A stretch of 64,000 nucleotides of DNA, taken from Micromonospora sp. C95. Its GTDB lineage: Bacteria > Actinomycetota > Actinomycetes > Mycobacteriales > Micromonosporaceae. Positions 34,227 through 45,609 of the stretch are shown here, one piece after another. The stretch's first letter is position 1, and the number at the start of each line of letters is the position of its first letter. The stretch spans positions 211,363 to 275,362 of the forward strand of contig NZ_JAGPXT010000006.1 of NCBI RefSeq assembly GCF_018070465.1, read 5' to 3'. The notes under the pieces were generated by a model. The model saw only the letters and a program-made list of their open reading frames with translations, ran no database searches and was not told where the DNA came from. A program made the translations under genes and the position numbers.

Positions 34227-35446
34227 CCAGCTCGCTCCTCGGTCGTTCCCATCACCTCAGCCTCGCCGGCCCCAGCACCCCCGGCGTCAACAACACCACC
34301 GCCGACACCAGCACCAGCCTGGTTGAATCCAGCATCGGCAGCGTCAGCACCGCGCACACCAGTCTCGCCGAGATCGGCGGCACCAGCGGCACCAGCATCG
34401 GCGTCACCGGTGCTCTCGGCGTCACCGGTGCTCCCGGCGTCACCAGCGCCGCCAGCCGTTACCGGCCCGCCATCCGACAGGGGCTCGGAAGCCGACTCCA
34501 ACGACGGCCCAGACGGCTCAGCTGGCGACCCGGAAGACGGCTGCGCGGACGGCTCGGCTGGCGTGCCGGAGTACTCGTCGATGGCCAACGCCGGGCCACC
34601 ATCGGCTGGTCCCGTCCAGCGGACGGTCAACTCCTCCAACGCCTGCTCCTGGACGAAGGCCACCACACCCTGTCGGTACAACTCCAGCAGGGCGAGGAAC
34701 CGGGCCACCACCTCCAGGGTCGCCTCGCAGTCGGCGCAGAGCAGCGAGAAGCTGGCGGTGCCGGCGCGACGGAGCCGTGCGGCGATGATGTCGGCGTGCT
34801 CCCGGACGCTGACCCGGACCATGTGCACGTGGGCGACGGACACCTCCGGTACCGGTTTCGGGGTCATCGCCCGTACCGCCAGCTTGAGCAGCCGTTGCGG
34901 GCCGATCCCCAGCACCAGGTCGGGCAGGGCCTCGGCGTAGCGGGCTTCGAGGGTGACGGCCCGCGGGTAGCGGCGACCGCCGACCTCCTCCAGCGCGGCG
35001 ATGTGCGCCGCCGCCTCCTTGTACGCCTTGTACTGCAACAGCCGGGCGAAGAGCAGGTCCCGCGCCTCCAGCAGAGCCAGGTCCTCCGGGTCCTCGACCT
35101 CGGCGGCGGGCAGCAGCCGAGCGGCCTTCAGGTCGAGCAGGGTCGCGGCGACCAGGAGGAACTCGCTCGCCTCGTCCAGGTCCCAGTCGTCGCCCATGGC
35201 TCGGATGTAGGCGATGAACTCGTCGGTCACCTGGTGCAGGGCGACCTCGGTGACGTCGAGCTTGTGCTTGCCGATCAGCTGCAGCAGCAGGTCGAACGGG
35301 CCGGTGAAGTTCGCCAGCCGCACGGTGAACCCGGTCGCGTCCGTCGGCGCGGGTGGGTCAGCCGCCACGGGCTGCGGTGCCGCCGGGGCGGTCGGGTCGA
35401 GGGGCGGGGCGCTCACGCCGACGACGGTAGTCCACGGTCGGGACAC
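34223..35446 (-). CDS. scpA: Segregation and condensation protein A, long disordered C-terminus
   Basis: 407 aa. ScpA kleisin core about residues 40-290: FTVRLANFTGPFDLLLQLIG, LDVTEVALHQVTDEFIAYIR, EASEFLLVAATLLDLKAARL, and C-terminal winged helix EHADIIAARLRRAGTASFSL. A C-terminal about 110-residue tail is Gly/Ala/Ser/Glu-rich with GDAESTGDADAG-type repeats. The start is uncertain: the GTG at 35446 or another GTG at 35416 (VSAPPLDPTAPA) that fits the family better. Kleisin subunit bridging SMC heads. First of the coupled scpA-scpB-rluB set. Confidence 0.95.
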   Translation of the reverse strand: MSRPWTTVVGVSAPPLDPTAPAAPQPVAADPPAPTDATGFTVRLANFTGPFDLLLQLIGKHKLDVTEVALHQVTDEFIAYIRAMGDDWDLDEASEFLLVAATLLDLKAARLLPAAEVEDPEDLALLEARDLLFARLLQYKAYKEAAAHIAALEEVGGRRYPRAVTLEARYAEALPDLVLGIGPQRLLKLAVRAMTPKPVPEVSVAHVHMVRVSVREHADIIAARLRRAGTASFSLLCADCEATLEVVARFLALLELYRQGVVAFVQEQALEELTVRWTGPADGGPALAIDEYSGTPAEPSAQPSSGSPAEPSGPSLESASEPLSDGGPVTAGGAGDAGSTGDAESTGDADAGAAGAADLGETGVRGADAADAGFNQAGAGVGGGVVDAGGAGAGEAEVMGTTEERAG

Positions 35447-35462
35447 CTCGGTTCAGCGCCTC

Positions 35463-36386
35463 CTACCGCTCGGCCTGCGCGGCGATCACCTCACGGGCCA
35501 GCTGACGGTAGTTGCGGGCCCCCGAGGAGGCCGGGTCGAGCGTGGTGATGGGTGAGCCGGCGACGGTGGACTCGGGGAACTTCACGGTCTTGGTGATCAC
35601 GGTCTGGTAGACCTTGTCGCCGAACGCCTCCACCACCCGCTGGAGCACCTGACGGCAGTGGGTGGTGCGGCTGTCGTACATGGTGGCGAGGATGCCTTCG
35701 AGTTCCAGGTCGAAGTTGAGCCGCTCGCGGACCTTGTCGATGGTGTCCAGCAGCAGCGCCACTCCGCGCAGGCTGAAGAACTCGCACTCCAGCGGGATGA
35801 GCACGCCGTGCGCGACGGTCAATGCGTTGATCGCCAGGAGACCGAGTGACGGCTGGCAGTCGATCAGGATGTAGTCGTACTCCTTGCGGATGCTCTTGAG
35901 CACCCGGGCCAGGGCCATCTCGCGGGCGACCTCGTTGACCAGTTGGATCTCGGCGGCGGAGAGGTCGATGTTGGCCGGCAGCAGGTGCAGCCCGGCCACG
36001 TCGGTCTTGATGAGCACGTCGTCGGCGGTGACGTCGTCCTGCATGAGCAGGTTGTAGACCGACAGGTCCAGGTTGTGCGGGTTGACGCCCAGCCCGACGG
36101 AGAGGGCGCCCTGCGGGTCGAAGTCGACGAGCAGCACCTTGCGGCCGTACTCGGCCAGCGCGGCACCGAGGTTGATGGTCGTGGTGGTCTTGCCGACCCC
36201 GCCCTTCTGGTTGGCCATCGCGATGATGCGGGCCGGCCCGTGCCGGTCGGTGGGCATCGGCTCCGGGATCGGCTTGCGCATGGTGTAGGCGGCCGGGTCC
36301 GCCGGACCCAGATCCGAGCCGAGGGCGTTCTGCTGCTCGCGGAGCTCCGACGTCCAGGTCTCGGCACGGTCACCGTTGCCAGCCAT
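35463..36386 (-). CDS. ParA-family ATPase (chromosome partitioning)
   Basis: 307 aa from the ATG at 36386, which follows AACGAGGAC; the open frame extends to 36506 without motifs. Deviant Walker A KGGVGKTTTTINLG, then LLVDFDPQGALS and ILIDCQPSLGLL (Walker B). The N-terminal about 55 residues are polar. It is the ParA homologue next to ScpA/ScpB, like Rv1708, and distinct from the oriC-proximal ParA of ParABS systems. No ParB is nearby, so it more likely serves a ScpAB- or SMC-linked role. Confidence 0.93.
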   Translation of the reverse strand: MAGNGDRAETWTSELREQQNALGSDLGPADPAAYTMRKPIPEPMPTDRHGPARIIAMANQKGGVGKTTTTINLGAALAEYGRKVLLVDFDPQGALSVGLGVNPHNLDLSVYNLLMQDDVTADDVLIKTDVAGLHLLPANIDLSAAEIQLVNEVAREMALARVLKSIRKEYDYILIDCQPSLGLLAINALTVAHGVLIPLECEFFSLRGVALLLDTIDKVRERLNFDLELEGILATMYDSRTTHCRQVLQRVVEAFGDKVYQTVITKTVKFPESTVAGSPITTLDPASSGARNYRQLAREVIAAQAER

Positions 36387-36641
36387 GTCCTCGTTGCCCC
36401 CTCCCGGCGACCGTGCGGCATCGGAGCCGCCCGACGTCCTTCGCGGCGCCGCTGCGCACCCCGGTCCACTCGCCGCGAGGGCCGCGCCATGCCGACTGTA
36501 CGCCACCGGTCAGCAGGGCGTTCGGCACCCGCTCGGCGTGTCGGCCGGCAGCACCGACCACCAGCAGGTCAGGCCGCCGACGTGCGGTCCACGGCGGAAT
36601 GATCGCTGGCACCGCAGCGCCGATCACGGGCCGGTCGACGG

Positions 36642-37643
36642 TCAGGTCAGCGCGCGGGGGTGGGCGGTGGCGTAGACCTCGCGCAGCCGTTCGACGGTCA
36701 CCAGCGTGTAGACCTGGGTGGTGGTGACCGAGGCGTGCCCGAGCAGTTCCTGCACCACCCGCACGTCGGCCCCGCCGTCGAGCAGGTGGGTGGCGTACGA
36801 GTGGCGCAACGTGTGCGGCGACACGGCCCGGGGGCCGTCGACGGTCAGCCCGGCCCGCCGTGCGGCGTGGCGCAGGATGCCCCAGGCGCCCTGCCGGGTC
36901 AGCGGCCCACCCCGGGCGTTGAGGAAGATCGCCGGGGTGCCCCGGCCGGCGGCGGCCAACCCCGGTCGGGCCCGCACCAGGTACGCACCGAGGGCCCGCA
37001 GCGCGTATCCGCCGATCGGCACCAGACGGGTCCGGCCGCCCTTGCCGCGCAGCACGGTCACTCCGTCGTCGAGATCCACATCGTCCACCGCGGCACCGAC
37101 GGCCTCGGAGATCCGCGCCCCGGTGCCGTACAGGAACTCCAGCAGCGCCCGGTCGCGCAGCGCCAGCGGCGCGGTGTCCCCGGCCGCGTCGACCGGTCCG
37201 GCGGTCTCCAGCAGCGCGACGACGTCGTCGAGCGGCAGCGCCCGGGGCAGCCGTCGGGATGCGGTGGGGGGCCGCACGTCGCGGCTCGGGTCGGCGCCGG
37301 CCAGGCCCTCGCGCAGCGCGAACCGGTGCAGTCCGCGTACCGCGCTGGCGGCGCGGGCCGCCGAGGCGACCGCGAGGGGCGGGTGCCCGTCGGCACCGGC
37401 ACGCAGCCGGGCCAGGTGACGTTCGATCTCCCCGGCGGAGACGGCGGACAGTTCGGTCACCCCGGCGGTGGCCAGCGAGCCGAGGTAGCGGTCCAGGTCC
37501 CGGCGGTACGACGCGAGCGTGTTCGCGGCAAGTCCACGTTCGACGGTGAGGTGGTCCAGGTAGCCGCGGACGGCACGGCGCAGGGCCGGCGCGGGCTGCT
37601 CGCCCCCACCGGCCTCGCCCGGGGTCGGTCGCTTGTCGGTCAG
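36642..37643 (-). CDS. xerD: Tyrosine recombinase XerD, apparent CTG start
   Basis: 333 aa if translation begins at a CTG at 37643. The frame upstream has no ATG, GTG or TTG that yields the N-terminal domain, while a GTG at 37460 would remove half of it. The CTG overlaps the ald stop as CTGA and has GAGGTG five bases before it. N-terminal core-binding domain: [37 protein letters not shown]. Catalytic residues: Arg in [26 protein letters not shown], and Tyr in [13 protein letters not shown]. Resolves chromosome dimers at dif. Immediately downstream of ald. Confidence 0.93.
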   Translation of the reverse strand: MTDKRPTPGEAGGGEQPAPALRRAVRGYLDHLTVERGLAANTLASYRRDLDRYLGSLATAGVTELSAVSAGEIERHLARLRAGADGHPPLAVASAARAASAVRGLHRFALREGLAGADPSRDVRPPTASRRLPRALPLDDVVALLETAGPVDAAGDTAPLALRDRALLEFLYGTGARISEAVGAAVDDVDLDDGVTVLRGKGGRTRLVPIGGYALRALGAYLVRARPGLAAAGRGTPAIFLNARGGPLTRQGAWGILRHAARRAGLTVDGPRAVSPHTLRHSYATHLLDGGADVRVVQELLGHASVTTTQVYTLVTVERLREVYATAHPRALT

Positions 37644-38755
37644 GCCAGCACCTCGGTCAACGGCAGGGTGGGCAGGCCGTGTGCCTCGGCGACCGGTCCG
37701 TAGACGACCCGTCCGTCGTGGGTGTTCAGGCCCAGCGCCAGCGCCGGGTCGCGGCGGGCCGCCTCGCGCCAGCCGTGGTTGGCCAGTTCGAGGGCGTACG
37801 GGAGGGTGACGTTTGTCAGCGCGTAGGTGCTGGTGTTCGGCACCGCGCCGGGCATGTTCGCCACGCAGTAGAAGATCGATTCGTGCACCCGGTAGACCGG
37901 GTCGGCGTGGGTGGTGGGCCGCGAGTCCTCGAAGCAGCCACCCTGGTCGATGGCGATGTCGACGAGCACGCTGCCCGGCTTCATCCGGGAGACCAACTCG
38001 TTGGAGATCAGTTTCGGCGCCTTCGCACCGGGCACCAGCACCGCCCCGATCACCAGGTCCGCGTCCAGCACCGCCCGCTCGATCTCGTACGCGTTGGAGG
38101 CGACGGTCTGCAGGTGCCCCCGGTAGATGGCGTCGGCCTGGCGCAACCGGCCGACGTTCTTGTCCAGCAGCAGCACCTCCGACTGCAGGCCCAGGGCGAT
38201 CGCGGCGGCGTTCATGCCGGACACGCCGGCGCCGATGACCACGGTCTTGGCCGCGTACACGCCGGAGACGCCGCCGGGCAGCACCCCCCGGCCACCACCG
38301 GTACGCATCAGGTGGAACGCGCCGACCTGCGGGGCGAGCCGTCCGGCCACCTCGGACATCGGGGCGAGCAGCGGCAGCGACCGGTCCGGCAGTTCCACGG
38401 TCTCGTAGGCGATGCCGGTGATCTTCCGGTCGAGCAGCGCCTCGGTGCAGTCCCGGGAGGCGGCCAGGTGCAGGTAGGTGAAGAGCACCTGTCCCGCGCG
38501 CATCCGGTGGTACTCCTCGGCGACCGGCTCCTTGACCTTCAGCACCAGCTCGGCGGCCGCCCAGACCTCGTCGGCGCTCTCCAGGATCTTGGCACCGGCG
38601 GCGGCGAACTCCTCGTCGGTGATGCTCGACCCGAGCCCGGCGCCGGCTTCGACGAAGACCTGGTGACCGCCGCGGGTGAACTCGTTGACGCCGGCCGGCG
38701 TGATCGCCACCCGGTACTCGTGGTTCTTGACCTCGCGTGGGATGCCGACCTTCAC
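37640..38755 (-). CDS. ald: Alanine dehydrogenase
   Basis: 371 aa from the GTG at 38755 ([17 protein letters not shown]), with AGAGGTG upstream; the open frame to 38893 is longer but lacks the family start. AlaDH/PNT fold: substrate-binding Arg15 and Lys74-type residues, NAD-binding [20 protein letters not shown], and a C-terminal [20 protein letters not shown]. Interconverts L-alanine and pyruvate plus ammonia with NAD. Its stop overlaps the xerD start. Confidence 0.97.
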   Translation of the reverse strand: MKVGIPREVKNHEYRVAITPAGVNEFTRGGHQVFVEAGAGLGSSITDEEFAAAGAKILESADEVWAAAELVLKVKEPVAEEYHRMRAGQVLFTYLHLAASRDCTEALLDRKITGIAYETVELPDRSLPLLAPMSEVAGRLAPQVGAFHLMRTGGGRGVLPGGVSGVYAAKTVVIGAGVSGMNAAAIALGLQSEVLLLDKNVGRLRQADAIYRGHLQTVASNAYEIERAVLDADLVIGAVLVPGAKAPKLISNELVSRMKPGSVLVDIAIDQGGCFEDSRPTTHADPVYRVHESIFYCVANMPGAVPNTSTYALTNVTLPYALELANHGWREAARRDPALALGLNTHDGRVVYGPVAEAHGLPTLPLTEVLA

Positions 38756-38997
38756 GATGCTGACACCTCTCTTCGGGGCACGTCCACCCCGACTGCGCGG
38801 CGCCGTGGCGGCCCCATTGCCGCCCCGGTCGACCGGTCCCGCCGGCGGCAGTCTAGGCGTGACCGCAGGTCGGCGGAGCCTGCACTGTGACACCTGCTGG
38901 CCGCGCCCGTTGACGATGTGTCAGGTGTGAGCACCCGGGCCGGCGGTGGACGTCACATCGGTCGTGCGGACGGTCCTGGGCCCTATCGTCCCATCTG
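38756..38997. other. Divergent promoter region ald / TM2 gene
   Basis: 242 bp between ald (leftward) and the TM2-domain gene (rightward). Contains an imperfect inverted repeat GTGACACCTG (38887-38896) and CAGGTGTGAG (38922-38931) that could be a regulator site for one of the two. No gene seen. Confidence 0.4.
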
Positions 38998-39285
38998 ATG
39001 CGCACCGGCACGGACGGCGACCGCAGGATCACTATTGGGTCGCCTCATGCCGGGTACCCCCAGGGCGTCTCTGACAAGAGCAAGGTCGTCGCGGGCGTTA
39101 TCGGCATCGTGCTCGGCTTCTTCGGCGCCGGCCGGTTCTACATCGGTGACGTCAAGACCGGTGTGCTGCAGCTCGTCGTGAGTGTGTGCACCGCCGGTCT
39201 CGGCAGCATCTGGGGCCTGGTCGACGGCATCCTGATCCTGGTGAACGGCGGCGTCGACGCCCAGGGCCGACCGCTGCGCGACTGA
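38998..39285 (+). CDS. TM2-domain membrane protein
   Basis: 95 aa. N-terminal 28 residues polar, then two membrane helices with the TM2 signature: KVVAGVIGIVLGFFGAGRFY, IGDVKTGVLQLVVS, and GLGSIWGLVDGILILVNGGV. TM2 proteins are small two-helix integral proteins, function largely unknown. Monocistronic; a shared bidirectional hairpin lies between it and the convergent NUDIX gene. Confidence 0.9.
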   Translation: MRTGTDGDRRITIGSPHAGYPQGVSDKSKVVAGVIGIVLGFFGAGRFYIGDVKTGVLQLVVSVCTAGLGSIWGLVDGILILVNGGVDAQGRPLRD

Positions 39286-39299
39286 CCTACGGAATCAGG

Positions 39300-39332
39300 C
39301 AGGGGCTGGGCGGTGGAGACCGCCCACCCCTG
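39300..39332. terminator. Bidirectional terminator between TM2 gene and NUDIX gene
   Basis: Arms CAGGGGCTGGGCGGT (39300-39314) and ACCGCCCACCCCTG (39319-39332), one bulge, 4-base loop, between two convergent genes. Confidence 0.7.
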
Positions 39333-39427
39333 CACCCGTCGAACGAGCCTGACGGTCGCTCGATCGAGAGTGACCGGACGCCGCATCTCTCGCCCGGGCA
39401 CCGCGCGTCCGAGGCACCGTACCCGGG

Positions 39428-40033
39428 TCAGCGGGGCAGCGGGGCGTCCGCCCGGCGCAGCCCCGACCAGCCGGCGTCGCGGGCGCGGGCGGCGGCGAGC
39501 AGCCCGGCCACGCACGGCCCGTTGCTGATCTCCCCGGCCAGCACCATGCCGACCGCCTCGGCCAGGTCGATCCGGACGATCTGCAGGTCGGCCTCCTCGT
39601 CGTGCCGGTCGTGTCGCTGCTCGGCCGGCACCTCGCCGAGATCCCGGGCCAGGAAGACCCGGACCAGTTCGTCGGTGAACCCGGGCGAGCTGTGCACGTC
39701 GACGAGCACGTCGAGCCGCCCGGCGGTGAGGTCGACCTCCTCGGCCAGCTCACGCGCCGCCGTCACCGCCGGGTCCTCCCCGGAGACGTCGGTCAGCCCG
39801 GCCGGCAACTCCCACAACCGCCGACCCACCGGCTGGCGGTACTGCCGGATCAACACCACCTGACCGGCGTCGTCGAGCGCCACCACCGCCACCGCGCCGA
39901 CGTGGCGCACGAGGTCACGCGCCGCGGTGCCACCGCCGGGCATGGTGACCTCCTCGGTGACCACCTCGAAGATCCGGCCACGGTAGCGCAGCTCCCGCGA
40001 GCGCACCTCGTAGCGGTGCTCGACGGCGCTCAT
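39428..40033 (-). CDS. NUDIX hydrolase, ADP-ribose pyrophosphatase-like
   Basis: 201 aa. Nudix box GLTDVSGEDPAVTAARELAE followed by EVDL, matching GX5EX7REUXEEXGU; N-terminal EVVTEEVTMPGGGTAARDLV and RQYRQPVGRRLWELPAGLT as in ADP-ribose/NADH pyrophosphatases. Position pyrG-NUDIX-xerD equals the Rv1699-Rv1700-Rv1701 order, where Rv1700 is an ADP-ribose pyrophosphatase. Probably cleaves ADP-ribose. 70 bp after pyrG. Confidence 0.93.
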   Translation of the reverse strand: MSAVEHRYEVRSRELRYRGRIFEVVTEEVTMPGGGTAARDLVRHVGAVAVVALDDAGQVVLIRQYRQPVGRRLWELPAGLTDVSGEDPAVTAARELAEEVDLTAGRLDVLVDVHSSPGFTDELVRVFLARDLGEVPAEQRHDRHDEEADLQIVRIDLAEAVGMVLAGEISNGPCVAGLLAAARARDAGWSGLRRADAPLPR

Positions 40034-40103
40034 CGGCCCACCACCGGGTCACCCGCTCCGGCCTCGGCCCACATCGCCCCTTCGATCCCCTCGGACGGTC
40101 CGC

Positions 40104-41891
<1,788 letters not shown>

Positions 41892-41979
41892 TCAGCGAAG
41901 TGATCACGCGATCCACGGGATTCCACGGTAACACCTCCCCGACGGCCCTCCGGTGGCGCACCCGGGTACCGCCGCCGAG

Positions 41980-44268
41980 TCACCCGGTCGCGACCTCGGC
42001 CGACGACCGCGCACCCGGACCGCCACCGTCCGGCACATCGCCGTCCGGAACATCGCCGTCCGGGTCGGCGTCGCCCGGGCCGCCACCGCTCGGGCCCGGA
42101 TCGCGCGGGCCCGGATCGCGCGGGCCGCCACCGGACGGCCCGCCGTCCGCGGGACGGTCCAGGCCCGGCCTGGTCCGGTCCGCCGCGTGGTCCAGCACCC
42201 GCAGTGCCGACAGCGCCGCCATCGGCACCACCACGGCCGCCGCGGCCCCCGCCACGTCCAGCGCCGCGGCACCCAGCAGACCGCCGATCACCGCCGCCAC
42301 CGCGGTGCCCGCCATCGCCGCCCGGATCGCCGGGTAGATGCCGAACAGCCGCATGAGCCCGCCCCACGGTTGCAGCAGCGCGAACCAGACCAGCAGCGCG
42401 CCCGCCAGCGCCAGCACCGTGAGCGGGCTGTTGACGAGCGTCTCGAAGCTGGCGGCGCTGGACCGCTGCACGGTCAGCCCGCCGGTGCCGTCGCCGAGCG
42501 CGGCCAGGAACCGGCCGAGGCTGCCCCGCTCCGCCGGGGCCCGCCCGAGATCCACCACCGCGAACCCGACCGTCAGGGCCAGCCCGGCCATGGTCGCCCA
42601 GGCGAGTCGGGTCAGCGTCAGCCAGCCACCCGCGCTGATCGCCGCCGCCACGCTCACGCCGGCGGTCAGGGCGATCGCGCCGATCGAGTCGGCGCCCAGG
42701 TACGGGCTGCCGACGATCACCACGGCGGCCCCGCCCACGATCACCATGACGGTCGGCCGCCAGCCACGACGTACCCGCTGCGCGAGCCAGCCGGCGCTGA
42801 GCAGGACAGCGGCGACGAACACGCCGAGTCCGACGGTGCCCAGGCCGGCGTAGCGGCCGCCCTCCAACGCGGAGTAGCCCACCACCCCGTTGAGCTGCAA
42901 CCGGGCACCGGTGACCACGTCCAGGCCGACGGCCAACGTGGTCAACCCGGCCACCGCGCCGAGCGGGCCCAGGGTGCTGCGGTAGCCGGGAGCGAGCCGT
43001 ACCAGCAGCGTCGTGGCGGCCAGCAGCACGGCGGTCAGCCCGGCGAACGAGGCCGCCGGATGCGCGAAGCGCCACCACGGAGCGGCCTCGGCGACCAGCG
43101 CCGCCGGTATCGCGAGCGCGGCCGCGACCAACAGCACCTCCACCGTCGCCACCACCGGGCGCGGCACCAGTTTCGGCCCGTACGGACCGGCGTGCCGGCG
43201 AGCCCGGCGCAGCAGCGGCAGCACCGCCACCGCGAGCGCCACCTGCACCACCGCCAGCACGACGAAGAACCCGCCGGCCACCTCCCGCTGGGCGGCGGCC
43301 TCCCGGTCCGCGTCCGCCGGCTCGGAGATCGCGGCGGACAGGTCGGCGGGCCGGTCGCCGACCGACTCGGCGGGCCGGCCGAGGAAGGGCCGGTCCGGCA
43401 TCGGGCGGCCCAGGGCGGCCAGCGCCGTCGGGGCCAGGTCGATCAGTTGTAGATAGCCGCGCCGGTCCGTACTGGGCGAGGTCAGCCAGCCCTCCTCCCA
43501 GCCGGGCCCGTGGGCGACCGCCACGTGCAGCCGGGACGGCTGCGCGGTGTCGGAGACCCCGGCGACGATCACCAGTGAACGCGGCGGTCGACCGGCCAGC
43601 ACCCGGGCCAGTTCGGCGTCGGCGGATTCGGCCGCCGCCGCCCGCACCGCCGGATCCTCACCCTCCACCGTGCCGAGGTCGACGATGCTGAGCACACAGG
43701 AACCGAGCAGCCCGGCCGGTTCCTCGGGCAGCGTCGGCGCGTACCGGTCGACCCGGCCGAACGGTCGGGCGGCGGCCACCGCCGCGCCCGGTCCGACCGC
43801 CACCGAACACCGCACCGACTCCGACAGCGCACCGGGCACCGTGCCCCACGGCAGCCGCTCCTGGTTGTGCAGGACGACGCTCTCCTGGTCCGGCAGGTTC
43901 GCACCGATGCCGTCCGGCTGGTCCACCGTCACGTCGACGGGCGGGCACTGCCCGTCCCCGCTCCGGTTGCCGGGCCAGGCGGCGAAGCTGCCCGCGCCGA
44001 GAGTCAGCCAGCCGTCCACCGGGCAGGTGGGCCGGTGCGCCGAACGCACCGACAGCGACCCGATCGAGCCTTCCCGGGCCAGCCGCCACAGCGTCGGCGT
44101 ACGCTCCGCGTCCACGTCGTCCCACCGCAGCCCGGCCACCCCGACGAGGACCACGTAGTCGGCGCTCGGTCGCGACGGTGGACCCTGCGGACGGGCGGCC
44201 AGCGCGGTGACCCCGAGCGCCACCACCAGCACGGTGAGCAGGATCGGCGCGATACGACGCAGCATCAC
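41980..44268 (-). CDS. Alkaline-phosphatase-fold membrane protein
   Basis: 762 aa from a GTG whose GTGA overlaps the glycosyltransferase stop. One N-terminal membrane segment (RIAPILLTVLVVALGVTALA). An extracytoplasmic alkaline-phosphatase-like domain about 35-330 (DYVVLVGVAGLRWDDVDAER, TPTLWRLAREGSIGSLSVRS, and LIDLAPTALAALGRPMPD near 290). A polytopic region of about ten helices 350-690. A Pro/Gly/Asp-rich tail with PGPRDPGP repeats. The fold covers phosphatases and phosphoglycerol- or phosphoethanolamine-type transferases. The key Thr/Ser nucleophile is uncertain. Fourth gene of an envelope cluster after a MraY-like gene, MurJ-like flippase and GT4. Confidence 0.78.
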   Translation of the reverse strand: MMLRRIAPILLTVLVVALGVTALAARPQGPPSRPSADYVVLVGVAGLRWDDVDAERTPTLWRLAREGSIGSLSVRSAHRPTCPVDGWLTLGAGSFAAWPGNRSGDGQCPPVDVTVDQPDGIGANLPDQESVVLHNQERLPWGTVPGALSESVRCSVAVGPGAAVAAARPFGRVDRYAPTLPEEPAGLLGSCVLSIVDLGTVEGEDPAVRAAAAESADAELARVLAGRPPRSLVIVAGVSDTAQPSRLHVAVAHGPGWEEGWLTSPSTDRRGYLQLIDLAPTALAALGRPMPDRPFLGRPAESVGDRPADLSAAISEPADADREAAAQREVAGGFFVVLAVVQVALAVAVLPLLRRARRHAGPYGPKLVPRPVVATVEVLLVAAALAIPAALVAEAAPWWRFAHPAASFAGLTAVLLAATTLLVRLAPGYRSTLGPLGAVAGLTTLAVGLDVVTGARLQLNGVVGYSALEGGRYAGLGTVGLGVFVAAVLLSAGWLAQRVRRGWRPTVMVIVGGAAVVIVGSPYLGADSIGAIALTAGVSVAAAISAGGWLTLTRLAWATMAGLALTVGFAVVDLGRAPAERGSLGRFLAALGDGTGGLTVQRSSAASFETLVNSPLTVLALAGALLVWFALLQPWGGLMRLFGIYPAIRAAMAGTAVAAVIGGLLGAAALDVAGAAAAVVVPMAALSALRVLDHAADRTRPGLDRPADGGPSGGGPRDPGPRDPGPSGGGPGDADPDGDVPDGDVPDGGGPGARSSAEVATG

Positions 44269-45440
44269 CGGCGTCCCGTCGACGGTGTGTCGGCGCCCGG
44301 CGTGGCCGGCCCGGCCGGGCCGGGCGCCAGCTCGGCGTAGAGCGCCAGCAGTTGGGCGAGGGTCTGTGTCTCGGTCGGCCAGGTCGACGCCCGCGCCGCG
44401 CCCCGCCGCGCCAGCTCGGCCCGGCCCGCCTCGTCGTCGAGCAGGCCCCGCACCGCCGCGTCGACCGCGTCCACATCACCCGGTGACACCAGCACCGCCG
44501 CGTCGTCGACCAGCTCCGGCAGCCCACCCACCGCGGTCGCCACCAGCGGTACGCCGGCCCGCAGCGCCTCCTGCGCGAACAGTTGACGGGCCTCCCAGTC
44601 GCTGGTGACCACCGCGAGGTCGGCGGCGGTGAGCAGATCAGCCACGTCGGTGCGGTGCCCCAGCAGGGTGACCGGCGCCCGGGCAGCGCTGATCCTGGCA
44701 GCCAGCGGCAGGTAGGCCGGTCCGCTGCCGGCGATCACGACCACCGGCGGCGGGGTGCGCTCCCGCCAGCGAGCGGCGGCGTCCACCAGCACGTCGTACC
44801 GCTTCTGCGGATGCAGCCGGCCCACCGACAGGATCAACGGCTGGTCGGCGGCGACGGCGAACTCGGCCCGCACGGCGGCCCGGCGGCGACGCGGCGCGGG
44901 CAGTTCCGGAGCGGCGACCGGGGCGAGTCGGGCATCCCCCGCACCCAACGCGACGGCCCGCGCCACCAGGTCGGCGGAGGCACCGAGGGTCACCCGGGCG
45001 CCCCGCGCCACGATCCGCTCCACCAGCCGGGACACGGCACCGCGTACGCCGCCGGCCAGCACCGCGTTGTGCCAGGTGACCACGAGCGGGACCGCCGGCC
45101 GGGCCAGCACCGCCACCAGCCCGGCGCGCAGCCCGTGCGCGTGCACCACGTCGGCCTGTTCGGCAGCGAGCAGCCGGCGCAGCGCACCGACCGCGCGGGC
45201 GTCGGCCGGCGTGGGACTCGCCGGGATCTCCACCGGCCGAAACCGGGCACCGGCGGCCACGAAGTCGAACTGTTCCTGGGTCGCTGCCGGCCCGCAGACC
45301 AACACCGGCCGCCCGGCCGCAACCAGCCCCCGCGCCACCGACCGGACGTGCTGGCCGACGCCGCCGGTGCTGGACGCCAACAGCAGCACCACCGTCCCCG
45401 GCCGGCCCGCGACGGCCGCCGACCCGTTCGGCGCACTCAC
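44265..45440 (-). CDS. GT4-family glycosyltransferase
   Basis: 391 aa. GT-B fold: N-terminal LLLASSTGGVGQHVRSVARG (loop), HAHGLRAGLVAVLARPAVPL, and C-terminal LILSVGRLHPQKRYDVLVDA, EALRAGVPLVATAVGGLPEL with the E(x7)E nucleotide-sugar motif. No membrane segment. Transfers a hexose from a nucleotide sugar. Placed between a MurJ-like flippase and an alkaline-phosphatase-fold membrane protein, so it probably adds a sugar to a lipid-linked or wall glycan. A triplicated 56-bp repeat lies just upstream. Confidence 0.92.
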   Translation of the reverse strand: MSAPNGSAAVAGRPGTVVLLLASSTGGVGQHVRSVARGLVAAGRPVLVCGPAATQEQFDFVAAGARFRPVEIPASPTPADARAVGALRRLLAAEQADVVHAHGLRAGLVAVLARPAVPLVVTWHNAVLAGGVRGAVSRLVERIVARGARVTLGASADLVARAVALGAGDARLAPVAAPELPAPRRRRAAVRAEFAVAADQPLILSVGRLHPQKRYDVLVDAAARWRERTPPPVVVIAGSGPAYLPLAARISAARAPVTLLGHRTDVADLLTAADLAVVTSDWEARQLFAQEALRAGVPLVATAVGGLPELVDDAAVLVSPGDVDAVDAAVRGLLDDEAGRAELARRGAARASTWPTETQTLAQLLALYAELAPGPAGPATPGADTPSTGRR

Positions 45441-45454
45441 CGGGCCGACCCTTC

Positions 45455-45609
45455 GTTCGCGACTGCGGGGCTCGCAAGCTCACTCCTCGCGCTCACCGTG
45501 CTGGCCTTCCGTTCGCGACTGCGGGGCTCGCAAGCTCACTCCTCGCGCTCACCGTGCTGGCCTTCCGTTCGCGACTGCGGGGCTCGCAAGCTCACTCCTC
45601 GCGCTCACC
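45455..45609. repeat. Tandem repeat, 56-bp unit, 2.8 copies
   Basis: Copies begin at 45455, 45511 and 45567, identical within the shared part; each carries GTTCGCGACTGCGGGGCTCG and CAAGCTCACTCCTCGCGCTC. Sits between the MurJ-like gene and the GT4 gene. The MurJ-like stop codon (45605-45607) is made by the last copy. On the minus strand every copy has GAGGAG followed by TGAGC, so copies may also affect translation. Confidence 0.9.

Noticed and set aside
45455..45609. CRISPR array or promoter duplication
   Set aside because: Three head-to-tail identical units without spacers; a plain tandem repeat between genes.
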